The position numbers and the translations under genes are program-made. Below, in pieces: positions 52,959 to 61,775 of a stretch of 64,000 nucleotides of DNA. The stretch is from Luteibacter pinisoli (GTDB lineage: Bacteria > Pseudomonadota > Gammaproteobacteria > Xanthomonadales > Rhodanobacteraceae): contig NZ_CP041046.1 in assembly GCF_006385595.1 (NCBI RefSeq), forward strand, positions 3,720,001 through 3,784,000. Reading direction: 5' to 3'. Numbering within the stretch: position 1 is the stretch's first letter; each line of letters opens with the position of its first letter. The notes below the pieces were generated by a model. It saw nothing but the letters and a program-made list of their open reading frames with translations. It did no database searches and was not told where the DNA came from.

Positions 52959-53948
52959 ATGTCTTCCATCCTCTGCTTCGGCGAGGCGCTGATCGATTTC
53001 CACGCACAGCCCCAGGGCGGCGCCGGTCAGCCTCCCGCCTTCGTACCCTTTGCCGGCGGCGCGCCGGCTAACGTCGCGGTTGCCGCGGCGCTGCTGGGAG
53101 CTCCCGCCCGTTTCGCCGGCATGCTTGCCCGCGACATGTTTGGCGATTTCCTGCTCAAGAGCCTCACCGACCTTGGCGTCGGCACCGAGGACGTGGCCCG
53201 CACCGACGACGCCCGCACCGCGCTGGCGTTCGTGGCGCACGACGACAAGGGCGATCGCAGCTTCAGCTTCTACCGCCCCCCGGCGGCGGATCTGCTGTTC
53301 CGTCCTGAGCATTTCCGTAAGGAAGCGTTCGACGACGTCGCGATCTTCCACGTCTGTTCCAATTCCCTGACCGAGGGCGATATCGCCGCCACCACGGTGG
53401 AAGGCATGCGCCGCGCCCGCGCGGCCGGTGCCCTGGTCAGCTTCGACATGAACCTGCGCCCGGCCCTGTGGCCCAAGGGTGCGGAACAGGACGCCCAGCT
53501 GCCGCGCCTGTGGCAGACGCTGTCCGAAGCCGACGTGATCAAGCTCAGCGCCGAAGAGTTCGCCGTGATCCACGCGGGCGCCGGCTCGGACGAGGCCGTG
53601 ATGGCCCGCCTGTGGGAGGGCAAGGCCCGCCTGCTGCTGATCACCGACGGCCCGGCGCCGATGCGCTGGTTTACCCGTGGCGCCTCCGGCGTCATCCCGG
53701 GCTATAGCGTGGATGCAGTGGACACCACCGCCGCCGGCGACGCGTTCGTGGGCGGCATGCTCGCCCGCCTGGCCGCCGAAGGCACCACGCACGCCGACCT
53801 CGATGCCCTGGTGGCCGACGACGCGCGCCTGACCCGCCTGATCCGTTTCGCGGCCGCGTGCGGCGCCATTACGGCCACCCGCAAAGGCTCGTTCACCGCC
53901 ATCCCCAACCAGGCTGAAGTCAAGGCCTTCATGGAGAAGCACGCATGA
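52959..53948 (+). CDS. PfkB-family sugar kinase, probable fructokinase
   Basis: 329 residues from MSSILCFGEALIDF. PfkB signature 1 lies in the GGAPANVAVAAALLGAPARF stretch, and signature 2 with the catalytic Asp in DTTAAGDAFVGGML. The order permease-kinase-isomerase suggests fructose, produced from mannose by the next gene, is phosphorylated to fructose-6-phosphate. Its stop overlaps the next start (ATGA). Confidence 0.9.
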   Translation: MSSILCFGEALIDFHAQPQGGAGQPPAFVPFAGGAPANVAVAAALLGAPARFAGMLARDMFGDFLLKSLTDLGVGTEDVARTDDARTALAFVAHDDKGDRSFSFYRPPAADLLFRPEHFRKEAFDDVAIFHVCSNSLTEGDIAATTVEGMRRARAAGALVSFDMNLRPALWPKGAEQDAQLPRLWQTLSEADVIKLSAEEFAVIHAGAGSDEAVMARLWEGKARLLLITDGPAPMRWFTRGASGVIPGYSVDAVDTTAAGDAFVGGMLARLAAEGTTHADLDALVADDARLTRLIRFAAACGAITATRKGSFTAIPNQAEVKAFMEKHA

Positions 53949-55162
53949 CGAACGTCCCCCTCCCCGATTTCCACAACGTGGACGTGCTGCGCGACCACGT
54001 CGCCACCACGATGAAGTTCTACGCCCCCAACGAAGTGGACACCGCTGGCGGCTTCTTCCAGTACTACAAGGACGATGGCTCGGTCTACGACCGCAGCCAC
54101 CGCCACCTGGTGTCGAGCACGCGCTTCGTCTTCAACCACGCCATGGCGTTCCTGGAATTCGGCAAGGCCGAAGACAAGGCGCTCACCATGCACGGCCTGA
54201 AGTACCTGCGCGAGGTGCACCTGAACCCGGAGACGGGCGGTTACGCGTGGACCATCGCCGATGGCAAGCGCGACGACCAGATGAACCACTGCTACGGCCT
54301 GGCCTTCATGCTGCTGGCCTACTCGTGCGGCGTGAAGGTGGGCTTCGACGAAGCCCGCGCCTGGCAGGGCGAGATCTGGGACCTGCTCGAGAAGCGCTAC
54401 TGGGAACCGTCGGCCGGCCTGTACCGCGACGAGGCGGACAAGGACTGGAACTTCACCGGTTACCGCGGCCAGAACGCCAACATGCACATGACCGAGGCCA
54501 TGATCGCCGCGTGGGAAGCCACGAAGGACGACCGTTACCTCGATCGCGCGCTGCTGCTGGCCGAGAACATGACCCAGCGCCAGGCGGGCCTGACCCCGCA
54601 GAAGCTGGTGTGGGAGCACTACCACCAGGACTGGTCGATTGACTGGGAATACAACCTGGACAATCCCAAGCACCTGTTCCGCCCGTGGGGCTTCCAGCCC
54701 GGCCACCAGACCGAATGGGCCAAGCTGCTCATGATGCTGGAGCGCTACACCAAGGGCACGGCGCGCCATAAGGCGTGGCTCGTCCCCACCGGCGCGCACC
54801 TGTTCGACGTGGCGCTGGAAAAGGCCTGGGACAACGAGTACGGCGGCATTGCGTATGGCTTCTCACCGGAAGGCGACGTCTGCGATGACGACAAGTACTT
54901 CTGGGTGCAGGCCGAATCGCTGGCTGCCGCGCAGCTGCTGTTCGAAACCACCGGCGACGCGAAGTACGACCAGTGGTACGAGAAGATCTGGGCGTACAGC
55001 TGGGAGCACTTCGTCGACCACACGTACGGTGCGTGGTACCGCATCCTGACGCGGGCCAACAAGAAGTACGACGACGAAAAGAGCCCGGCGGGCAAGACCG
55101 ATTACCACACCATGGGCGCGTGCTACGAAGTGATGGCCTCGCTGCGCCGCATGCAGGGCTAA
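53945..55162 (+). CDS. AGE-family isomerase, probable mannose isomerase
   Basis: A 405-residue N-acylglucosamine 2-epimerase family protein with an (alpha/alpha)6 barrel. Conserved segments include RHLVSSTRFVFNHA, DDQMNHCYGLAFMLLA, GQNANMHMTEAMIAAWEAT, PGHQTEWAKLLMM and the C-terminal TDYHTMGACYEVM, whose His residues carry catalysis in this family. Possible reactions are mannose-fructose isomerisation, GlcNAc 2-epimerisation or cellobiose 2-epimerisation; the GH92 and fructokinase neighbours favour the first. Confidence 0.9.
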   Translation: MTNVPLPDFHNVDVLRDHVATTMKFYAPNEVDTAGGFFQYYKDDGSVYDRSHRHLVSSTRFVFNHAMAFLEFGKAEDKALTMHGLKYLREVHLNPETGGYAWTIADGKRDDQMNHCYGLAFMLLAYSCGVKVGFDEARAWQGEIWDLLEKRYWEPSAGLYRDEADKDWNFTGYRGQNANMHMTEAMIAAWEATKDDRYLDRALLLAENMTQRQAGLTPQKLVWEHYHQDWSIDWEYNLDNPKHLFRPWGFQPGHQTEWAKLLMMLERYTKGTARHKAWLVPTGAHLFDVALEKAWDNEYGGIAYGFSPEGDVCDDDKYFWVQAESLAAAQLLFETTGDAKYDQWYEKIWAYSWEHFVDHTYGAWYRILTRANKKYDDEKSPAGKTDYHTMGACYEVMASLRRMQG

Positions 55163-56091
55163 GCGCGCTTCCTGGTGGTTTTCTTGACGGCGGCCTTCTT
55201 GGCCGCCGTTTTCTTTGCGGGGGATTTTTTCGTGGTGGCTTTTTTCGCCGCCGCCTTCTTCGCCGGCGCGGCCTTTGCCGCGGGAGTGCGCTTCTTCGCG
55301 CCGATGCTCTTCTTCAGCAGCTCCATGAAATCCACCACGTTGGTGGTGGCGTGCTCGGGCACGTGCTCATCGTCGTCATCCACGGCGGTGGTCACGCCCT
55401 TGGTCTTCAGGCGCTTCTCGATCGCCTTGCGCAGCTTGTCGCGGAAATCGTCGCGGTAGGCCTCGGGCTTCCAGTCGCCCGCCATCGACTTGACCAGGTC
55501 CGTGGCCATCTCGATTTCCTTTGGTGTAATCCGGTAATCCGCCACGGCCTTGCCCGGCAGGCCGTATTCCTCGGCATCCACCAGCTCGGCCTGGTAGCGC
55601 AGGATATTCAGCAGCAGCGCATCGCCGGATGGAATCACCGCGGCGAGGTATTCACGCGTGCGGATCACCACGCGGGCGATGCCTACCTTGCCGGTCTTCT
55701 TCAGGGTTTCGCGCAGCAGCACGTAGCCCTTCTCGGCCTTCTTGGCGGGCGCCAGCACGTAGGGCTTCTCAAAATAGGCAGGAGCAATCTCGGCGGCATC
55801 GACGAAGCTGTCGATCTCCACCGTTTCGTGCACCTCGCTGGCGGCGCTGCGGATGTCTTCCTCTTCGAGGACGACGTAGTTGCCCTTCTGGTACTCGAAG
55901 GCCTTGACGATGTCCTTCCAGGGCACTTCCTCGCCGGTTTCCGCATTCACCCGCTCATAGCGCACCGGCGTGTTGTTGCGCTGGTCGAGCATGCGGAAGT
56001 GGATGTCGGTGCGCCGCTCGCCCGTCATCAGGCGGATGGGCACGTTGAGCAGGCCGAACGTCAGCGTACCGGTCCAGATCGGGCGGGCCAT
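55159..56091 (-). CDS. ku: Ku, non-homologous end-joining protein
   Basis: 310 residues. The bacterial Ku core (about 1-255: MARPIWTGTLTFGLLNVPIRL, YVVLEEEDI, ALLLNILRYQAEL) forms a ring on DNA ends and recruits LigD. The C-terminal 45 residues are Lys/Ala-rich (KKAAAKK and KKTAAKKA repeats), histone H1-like, typical of extended Ku tails that bind DNA. No ligD gene lies in the window. The start is preceded by a 15-bp perfect hairpin covering the ribosome-binding site; the stop overlaps the convergent AGE gene by 4 bases. Confidence 0.96.
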   Translation of the reverse strand: MARPIWTGTLTFGLLNVPIRLMTGERRTDIHFRMLDQRNNTPVRYERVNAETGEEVPWKDIVKAFEYQKGNYVVLEEEDIRSAASEVHETVEIDSFVDAAEIAPAYFEKPYVLAPAKKAEKGYVLLRETLKKTGKVGIARVVIRTREYLAAVIPSGDALLLNILRYQAELVDAEEYGLPGKAVADYRITPKEIEMATDLVKSMAGDWKPEAYRDDFRDKLRKAIEKRLKTKGVTTAVDDDDEHVPEHATTNVVDFMELLKKSIGAKKRTPAAKAAPAKKAAAKKATTKKSPAKKTAAKKAAVKKTTRKRA

Positions 56092-56092
56092 G

Positions 56093-56131
56093 GGGGTGAT
56101 CCTCAGCCAGAGGGAAGCTGAGGATCACCCC
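56093..56131 (-). promoter_or_regulatory. 15-bp perfect inverted repeat over the ku ribosome-binding site
   Basis: Arms GGGGTGATCCTCAGC (56093-56107) and GCTGAGGATCACCCC (56117-56131), 9-base loop, ending one base before the ku ATG. In mRNA the 3' arm contains GAGGA at ideal spacing (8 bases) from the ATG, so the hairpin would hide it. A role as DNA operator is also possible. Confidence 0.6.
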
Positions 56132-56159
56132 GCGCATGTGCACGAAATGTAGGAACCGT

Positions 56160-58064
56160 TTATTTATCCAGGACCGGCAATTCGATGGCGCTGGCCTGGC
56201 CCGGCGTATGCCAGACCTGCTGGGTGGCCTTCACGTAGTCCGACGGCTTGGCGAAGAAGATGTTCGGCACGTAGGTCTGCGGGTTGCGGTCGTACAGCGG
56301 GAACCAGGACGACTGCACCTGTACCATCACCCGGTGGCCCGGCAGGAAGGTGTGGTTCACCGTCGGCAGCCCGAATTTGTATTCAAGCGGGGTGTTCGGG
56401 GTGAGTGCCTTCGGCTCGCTGAAGCTCTCGCGGTAGCGGCCGCGGAAGATATCCATCGATACCGACAGCTCATAGCCACCCATGGTTGGGTCGGAGGCGT
56501 TGGTGTCTGGGTAGACATCGATCAGCTTCACCACCCAGTCGCTGTCCGTGCCGCTGGTGGAGGCGTAGAGGTTCACCTGCGGGGCGCCGGCCACGCGCAG
56601 CGGGGCCTTCAGCGGCTCGGTCACGTAGGTGAGCACGTCCGGGCGGCCGTCGACGAAGCGCTGGTCGTGAACCAGCCACGTCGTCCACGACTGGCGGTCG
56701 GCGAAATGCACCGGGCGCGGCACGTAGGGCACGGGCTTGGCCGGGTCCGACACGTACTCGTCGAACTTCGCCGCGTCCGCGGCCGGGGCGGTGAACGAGA
56801 GGCCGCCGTTGGCTTCCAGGTACAGCGGCTTCGTGCCCTTGGCCTGCGGCCAGGACTTGAAGCGATCCCAGTGGTTTTCGCCCGTGTTGTAGATGAATAC
56901 CGGCGGCGTGTTCGCCTTGGGTGCGCCGTCCACCAGGTACTGGTTGAAGAACGGCAGCAGCACGTCGCGGCGGAACTGCAGTGCCGTGTCGCCATCCCAG
57001 TTCAGCGCGCCCAGCGAGGCCGCGCCGTAGTTCACCTGGCTATGCCGCCACGGGCCCATCACCAGGAAGTTCTTGTCGTTGCCCTTGTCCTTGGCCTCCA
57101 CCGCCTCGTAGCTGTGGATGGCGCCCCACATGTCTTCCTGGTCCCACAGGCCCTGCAGCCACATGGTGGGCACCTTGAGCGGCTGTTTGGCCATGACCTT
57201 GTCCAGCGCCTGGTTGGACCAGTACGCGTCGTAGGCCGGGTGCTCGCTCACCTTGCGCCAGTACGGCAGGGATTCGATGCCGTTGGCCCGGGCGTAATCA
57301 CCGGCGGAGCCGGCGCGCAGGAAGTTGTCGTAATCGTCGTACCCGCCACGGGTGATCTCACTGCCCTTGCCGGCCTTGGTGGTCTGCCCGGTGAAGTAAT
57401 CGAAGTTGGTCTGGCGGAAGGCGCCGTAATGGAACCAGTCGTCGCCCATCCAGCCGTCCACCATCGGGCTCTCCGGCGCGGCCACCTTCAGGGCCGGATG
57501 CGGATTGACCAGGGCCATCACCACGGTGAAGCCCTCGTAGGACGAACCGAGCATGCCGACCTTGCCGTTCGATTCCGGGGTGTTCTTCACCAGCCAGTCG
57601 ATCGTGTCGTAGGCATCGGTGGAGTGGTCCACCTTGGTGTCGTTGAGCGGGCCGATCAGCGGGCGGGTCATCACGTAGTCGCCCTTGGAACCGTACTTGC
57701 CGCGCACGTCCTGGAACACGCGGATGTAGCCGGCGTCCACGAACACCTCGTCGCCCTGCGGGAGGAGGTCGCGCATGGTGTGCGCGTCGGCGCGGGCCGC
57801 GCGGCCGTCGGCGTTGTAGGGCGTGCGGGTGAGCAGGATCGGGGCGTGCTTCGCACCCTTGGGAATCACGATGACGGTGTGCAGCGTGACGCCGTCGCGC
57901 ATCGGGATCTCGACCACGCGCTTGATGAAGTCGTTCGCCTGGGTGGGCGCTTCGTACGTCGCGGGGATGTCCGGGGTCATCGGCGCCGTCTGCGCGGCGG
58001 CGAGGCCAGCGGCAACAGCGAGGGAAAGAGCAAGCAGCGAATACGGCAGCGAGCGACGCATCAT
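56160..58064 (-). CDS. Alpha-amino-acid ester hydrolase (CocE/NonD family), exported
   Basis: 634 residues from MMRRSLPYSL with AAGGAA 8 bases upstream. The signal peptide ends near LAAAQ. Residues match the Xanthomonas citri enzyme of known structure with a constant shift of one (from memory): nucleophile Ser175 in GSSYEGF, Asp308 and His341 (GPWRHSQ) completing the triad, and the carboxylate cluster Asp209, Glu310, Asp311 (GLWDQEDMWG) that binds the substrate amino group. It acts on esters and amides of alpha-amino acids, including amino-beta-lactams. A C-terminal jelly-roll domain completes the fold. The natural substrate is unknown. Confidence 0.93.
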   Translation of the reverse strand: MMRRSLPYSLLALSLAVAAGLAAAQTAPMTPDIPATYEAPTQANDFIKRVVEIPMRDGVTLHTVIVIPKGAKHAPILLTRTPYNADGRAARADAHTMRDLLPQGDEVFVDAGYIRVFQDVRGKYGSKGDYVMTRPLIGPLNDTKVDHSTDAYDTIDWLVKNTPESNGKVGMLGSSYEGFTVVMALVNPHPALKVAAPESPMVDGWMGDDWFHYGAFRQTNFDYFTGQTTKAGKGSEITRGGYDDYDNFLRAGSAGDYARANGIESLPYWRKVSEHPAYDAYWSNQALDKVMAKQPLKVPTMWLQGLWDQEDMWGAIHSYEAVEAKDKGNDKNFLVMGPWRHSQVNYGAASLGALNWDGDTALQFRRDVLLPFFNQYLVDGAPKANTPPVFIYNTGENHWDRFKSWPQAKGTKPLYLEANGGLSFTAPAADAAKFDEYVSDPAKPVPYVPRPVHFADRQSWTTWLVHDQRFVDGRPDVLTYVTEPLKAPLRVAGAPQVNLYASTSGTDSDWVVKLIDVYPDTNASDPTMGGYELSVSMDIFRGRYRESFSEPKALTPNTPLEYKFGLPTVNHTFLPGHRVMVQVQSSWFPLYDRNPQTYVPNIFFAKPSDYVKATQQVWHTPGQASAIELPVLDK

Positions 58065-58139
58065 GGTGCGGTTCCTTGGGCAGTGGGACGGCGTAACCGC
58101 CCTAGCCTGCCCGATCCGGCCAGTGTGCACCATGGCCTC

Positions 58140-58170
58140 CAAAAAAAAACGCCGCCCATGGGGCGGCGTT
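58140..58170 (-). terminator. Intrinsic terminator of the Ala-rich lipoprotein gene
   Basis: Perfect 10-bp stem AACGCCGCCC (58148-58157) with GGGCGGCGTT (58161-58170) and a 3-base loop. On the minus strand it is followed by a long T run (the A tract ending at 58149). It also carries T residues on the right, so it may act both ways. Confidence 0.9.
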
Positions 58171-58212
58171 TTTCATCGGCCAGGCGCGCAAGGCGCCCGG
58201 CCTCCGCGGCAA

Positions 58213-58458
58213 TTACTGGCCAGCAGCGGTCGAAGCGGCAGCCGGAGCAGCCGTCGAAGCAGCAGCCGGGGTTGCGTCGGTCGCCGGAGCGGCGGTCGAA
58301 GCAGCGGCCGGAGCCTCAGCAGCCGGAGCAGCGGCCGGAGCGGTCGAAGCGGCAGCCGGGGTCGTGTCGGCCGGAGCAGCGTTGTCTTCGCTCTTGTTGC
58401 AGCCCGAGAGGGCGGCGACGGCGATGAGGGCGAGAGCGGCGATCGGGGCAAACTTCAT
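58213..58458 (-). CDS. Small Ala-rich lipoprotein
   Basis: 81 residues from MKFAPIAALAL. The signal peptide ends at a canonical lipobox (ALSGC), so Cys20 should be acylated. The mature part is almost only Ala, Pro, Ser, Thr, with degenerate repeats (AAASTAAPA), resembling a flexible tether. Asp at position +4/+5 rather than +2 suggests outer-membrane sorting. No family recognised beyond small-lipoprotein type. It has its own terminator. Confidence 0.78.
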   Translation of the reverse strand: MKFAPIAALALIAVAALSGCNKSEDNAAPADTTPAAASTAPAAAPAAEAPAAASTAAPATDATPAAASTAAPAAASTAAGQ

Positions 58459-58972
58459 GGTGTGGCTCCTCAAAATGTTTTTATGAAGCAAATACGGAAG
58501 TGGGATACCCCACCCTGAAACAGCGGAACCCTCCACGGCTACCACCGCATTTGCAGGCTTATCGATCTAACACCCTGGACGTACCTATCCGAAGATAACC
58601 GCGTCCAGGGTTCAACGACAATGGTGAAGCGAGTCTGTCAGGCGATGCCGCGCAGACGCGTTCCCGTGCATTTTCAGAATAAACGGGCCTTCACGCACGG
58701 GGGCCCGCCAGAAACTTGTCATGGTCAAGTTGGCATTATGACATAGCGTATACGCCTCGTGTCCATGCGAAACGGCCCCGCATGGGCGGCACCCTGCGCC
58801 TATATGCCTAAAAGCGAGTCATTTACTGCACGCCCGAGCCCCCGGCATAAGGCAGGAAAAGCTGCGATCGCCGCAGGAAACGTCGGCAACGGCGGCTGAA
58901 CTCCTATGAATCATGTCACATCACATGACACGTGCAGGTTGACAAACTTTTGCCCGTGGAAGGCCCTGGGGC
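58459..58972. other. 514-base gene-free stretch with inverted repeats
   Basis: No coding frame with support. It holds a perfect 10-bp inverted repeat ACCCTGGACG (58572-58581) and CGTCCAGGGT (58602-58611) around a 20-base loop, and a palindrome TCATGT-CACATC-ACATGA (58911-58928). The base composition is lower in GC than the neighbours. It contains the lipoprotein promoter and could hold a small RNA or operators. Confidence 0.45.
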
Positions 58973-59848
58973 CTAGCCAGCGAGCTCAACCGCCTCCGGC
59001 CGCGCCCGGCGTGCCGTCACCGTGCTGCCGATCGAGGCCAGGACGATGAAGCCGATCGCCAGCCACTGGTGTCCCGTCAGGTGCTCGCCCAGGAGCAGCA
59101 TGGCCAGCAGCGAGGCCACGGCGGGCTCCAGGCTCACCATGATGCCGAACGTCTGGCTGGGCAGGCGCTTGAGCGCCATCATCTCCAGCGACATCGGGAT
59201 GGCGCTGGAGACAATCGCGATGCCGACGCCGGCCAGCAGGATCATCGGATCAAGCAGGCGGGCACCGGCGTGGTACACGCCGAAGGGCACGACGACCAGG
59301 CTGGCCGCGACCAGGCCCAACGACACCGAATGCCCCGCGTGCAGGTGCCCGGCCTGTTTGCCGAACAGGATGTACAGCGCCCAGCACACGGCAGCGCCCA
59401 GGGCGAACATCACGCCGGTCGGGTCCAGGGTGCTCTGCTGGCCCAGCGGCAGCAGCATGGCCAGGCCCGCGATGGCGCTCGCCAGCCACACGAAATCCAT
59501 GGGCCGCCGCGACGAGAGCATGGCCACCGCCAGCGGGCCGCTGAACTCGATGGCCACCGCCAGCCCGAACGGGATGGTGCGCAAGGCCATGTAGAACAGC
59601 AGGTTCATCACCCCGAGGGTGAGGCCGTAGCGAATGACGAAGCCGGCATCGCGGCGGCTGAGCGGCCAGCGCCACGGGCGCCAGAACAGCAGGAGCACGA
59701 GGGCGGAGAAGCCGACGCGCAGGGCCGACGTCCCTTCCGCACCCACGATCGGGAAGAGTTTCTTGGCGAACGAGGTGCCGATGCACAGCGACGTGACCGA
59801 CCCGAGCACGGCGAGCGCGGGCAGCCAGGGGGATTTCTGCGATTCCAT
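58973..59848 (-). CDS. DMT-superfamily exporter, RhtA/EamA type
   Basis: 291 residues from MESQKSPWLPA; a start nine codons earlier is less likely. Ten membrane helices in two EamA repeats. The RhtA-like features are SFAKKLFPIVGAEGTSALRV and the second-repeat SSAIPMSLEMMALKRLPSQTFG. RhtA exports threonine, homoserine and related amino acids; the substrate here is not certain. It stands alone, 48 bases after the aldo/keto reductase gene. Confidence 0.88.
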   Translation of the reverse strand: MESQKSPWLPALAVLGSVTSLCIGTSFAKKLFPIVGAEGTSALRVGFSALVLLLFWRPWRWPLSRRDAGFVIRYGLTLGVMNLLFYMALRTIPFGLAVAIEFSGPLAVAMLSSRRPMDFVWLASAIAGLAMLLPLGQQSTLDPTGVMFALGAAVCWALYILFGKQAGHLHAGHSVSLGLVAASLVVVPFGVYHAGARLLDPMILLAGVGIAIVSSAIPMSLEMMALKRLPSQTFGIMVSLEPAVASLLAMLLLGEHLTGHQWLAIGFIVLASIGSTVTARRARPEAVELAG

Positions 59849-59896
59849 GCGCCGCACTGTAGCCGACCCACCCACCGGGTGGGTCGTTGCGTGGCG

Positions 59897-60772
59897 TCAG
59901 GCGGCTTTCTTGCCGATGAGGTCGAGTTCGTCGAGGACTTCGTGCGGCAGCTCGATGTCGGCGACCGACAGGTTCTGGCGCAGGTGCTGCAGCGACGAGG
60001 TGCCGGGGATCAGCAGGATGTTCGGCGAGCGGTGCAGCAACCACGCCAGTGCCACCTGCATCGGCGTTTCGTCGAGATGCTTGGCCACGGCCGCCAGCCG
60101 GTCCGACTGCAACGGCGTGAAGCCACCCAGCGGGAAGAACGGCACGTAGGCGATGCCCATGCCATTCAGCGCATCGATGAATGCATCGTCGGTGCGGTGC
60201 ACCAGGTTGTAGTGGTTCTGCACGCCCACCACCGGCGCGATGCGCTGCGCTTCCTGCACCTGAGCCAGCGTGGCGTTGCTCAGGCCGAGATGGCGGATGA
60301 GGCCCTGCTGCTGGAGCTCGGCCAGCGCGGTGAACTGCGCTTCGATCGAGCCCTCCTTCGGCGCATGGATATCGCCCATCAGCCGCAGGTTCACCACGTC
60401 GATGACGTCGACGCCGAGGTTGCGCAGGTTATCGTGCACCCCCCTGGTCAACTCAGCGGGTTTCTGCGCCGGCAGCCAGCCGCCTTCGTCATCACGGAAC
60501 GCGCCCACCTTGGTCACAATGGTCAGCGAGTCCGGGTAGGGGCTGAGCGCCTCGCGGATGATCTGGTTGGTGACGTGAGGCCCGTAGAAGTCGCTGGTGT
60601 CGATGTGGTTGACGCCGGACTCGATGGCCTCGCGCAGCACCGCGATCGCGGTGGCCCGGTCCTTCGGGGGCCCGAACACGCCGGGACCGGCGAGCTGCAT
60701 GGCGCCATAGCCCAGCCGGTTGACCTCGCGGTCGCCCAGCACCCAGGTACCTGCCTTCGAGATAGTGGTCAT
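59897..60772 (-). CDS. Aldo/keto reductase
   Basis: 291 residues from MTTISKAGTW with GGGAG 8 bases upstream. TIM-barrel NADPH-dependent oxidoreductase: substrate-side motif NHIDTSDFYGPHVTNQII with catalytic Asp and Tyr, Lys in IVTKVGAF, and the cofactor-binding end LLIPGTSSLQHLRQNL. Most like the AKR subgroup of small oxidoreductases of unknown substrate. Divergent LysR-type gene 97 bases away is its probable regulator. Confidence 0.92.
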   Translation of the reverse strand: MTTISKAGTWVLGDREVNRLGYGAMQLAGPGVFGPPKDRATAIAVLREAIESGVNHIDTSDFYGPHVTNQIIREALSPYPDSLTIVTKVGAFRDDEGGWLPAQKPAELTRGVHDNLRNLGVDVIDVVNLRLMGDIHAPKEGSIEAQFTALAELQQQGLIRHLGLSNATLAQVQEAQRIAPVVGVQNHYNLVHRTDDAFIDALNGMGIAYVPFFPLGGFTPLQSDRLAAVAKHLDETPMQVALAWLLHRSPNILLIPGTSSLQHLRQNLSVADIELPHEVLDELDLIGKKAA

Positions 60773-60869
60773 CGGTGTCGCTCCCATGGGGGTATGGGGA
60801 CACTATAGGGCGTCGGCGTTTGCGCGATAATCCGTTCAAACCGGCACGGGCCGTACGGCATTCTGCACA

Positions 60870-61772
60870 ATGACCGACTTCCAGGACCTCTCCGCCTTTC
60901 TTGCCGTCGTGCGCGCCGGCGGCTTCCGCGAGGCCGCCCGCACCGGTGACCAGTCCGCTTCCAGCCTGAGCGAGGCAGTGCGCCGGCTTGAAACCTCCCT
61001 GGGCGTGCGCCTGCTCAACCGCACCACCCGCTCCGTTGCCCCTACGGAAGTCGGCGCCCGCCTCGCGGAGCGCCTCGCCCCGGCCTTCGGTGAAGTGGAA
61101 GCGGCCCTCGACGTGGTGAACCATTTCCGCGACCGCCCCGCCGGCACGCTGCGCATCAACGTACCGGCCAACGTCGCCCGCACCGTCCTCGCGCCGATCA
61201 TCTTTCCCTTCCTCGAACGCTATCCGGACATCCGCCTGGAAGTGGTCGTGGAAGACAGCTTCGTCGACCTGCTGGCCGCGGGCTGCGACGCGGGCATCCG
61301 TTACGACGAGCGGCTGGAGCAGGACATGATCGCGTTGCCGATCGGCCCACGCACGCAGCGACTGATCACGGCGGCCTCGCCGGCGTACCTGCGCGAGCAC
61401 GGCACGCCGATGCATCCGCGCGACCTGCTGAGCCACCGCTGCATGCGTGGCCAGTTCGCCGCGGGCTTTATCCCGCTGTGGGAATTCGAGCGTCAGGGCG
61501 AGATCGTGCGCGTGGATCCGCAGGGCCCGCTGCTGGTTCGCCAGGGCGCGGCGTTTGAGCTGGCCGCCGAAGGCGCCGTGGCCGGGCTCGGCATCATCCA
61601 TCTGTTCGACGACTGGCTGCGGCCGCATCTCGACAGCGGCGCGCTGGTGACCGTGCTGGATGACTGGGTGCAGGAGTTCAGTGGCCCATTTCTCTACTAC
61701 CCGGGCCGGGAACACCTGCCATCGCCGCTACGCGCGTTCGTGGGTTTCGTGCGCGAACGCGCGGCGACGTGA
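60870..61772 (+). CDS. LysR-family transcriptional regulator
   Basis: 300 residues. The N-terminal winged helix (FLAVVRAGGFREAARTGDQSA then VRRLETSLGVRLLNRTTRSV) is followed by a substrate-binding domain of the CrgA/AaeR-like subgroup (GTLRINVPANVARTVLAPII). The frequent LysR plan of controlling the divergent gene points to the aldo/keto reductase. It ends 3 bases before the convergent epoxide hydrolase gene. Confidence 0.93.
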   Translation: MTDFQDLSAFLAVVRAGGFREAARTGDQSASSLSEAVRRLETSLGVRLLNRTTRSVAPTEVGARLAERLAPAFGEVEAALDVVNHFRDRPAGTLRINVPANVARTVLAPIIFPFLERYPDIRLEVVVEDSFVDLLAAGCDAGIRYDERLEQDMIALPIGPRTQRLITAASPAYLREHGTPMHPRDLLSHRCMRGQFAAGFIPLWEFERQGEIVRVDPQGPLLVRQGAAFELAAEGAVAGLGIIHLFDDWLRPHLDSGALVTVLDDWVQEFSGPFLYYPGREHLPSPLRAFVGFVRERAAT

Positions 61773-61775
61773 TGC

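Noticed and set aside
51468..53942. An 824-codon minus-strand frame across the permease and kinase genes
   Set aside because: It spans two clearly recognisable genes on the other strand and has biased, motif-free sequence.
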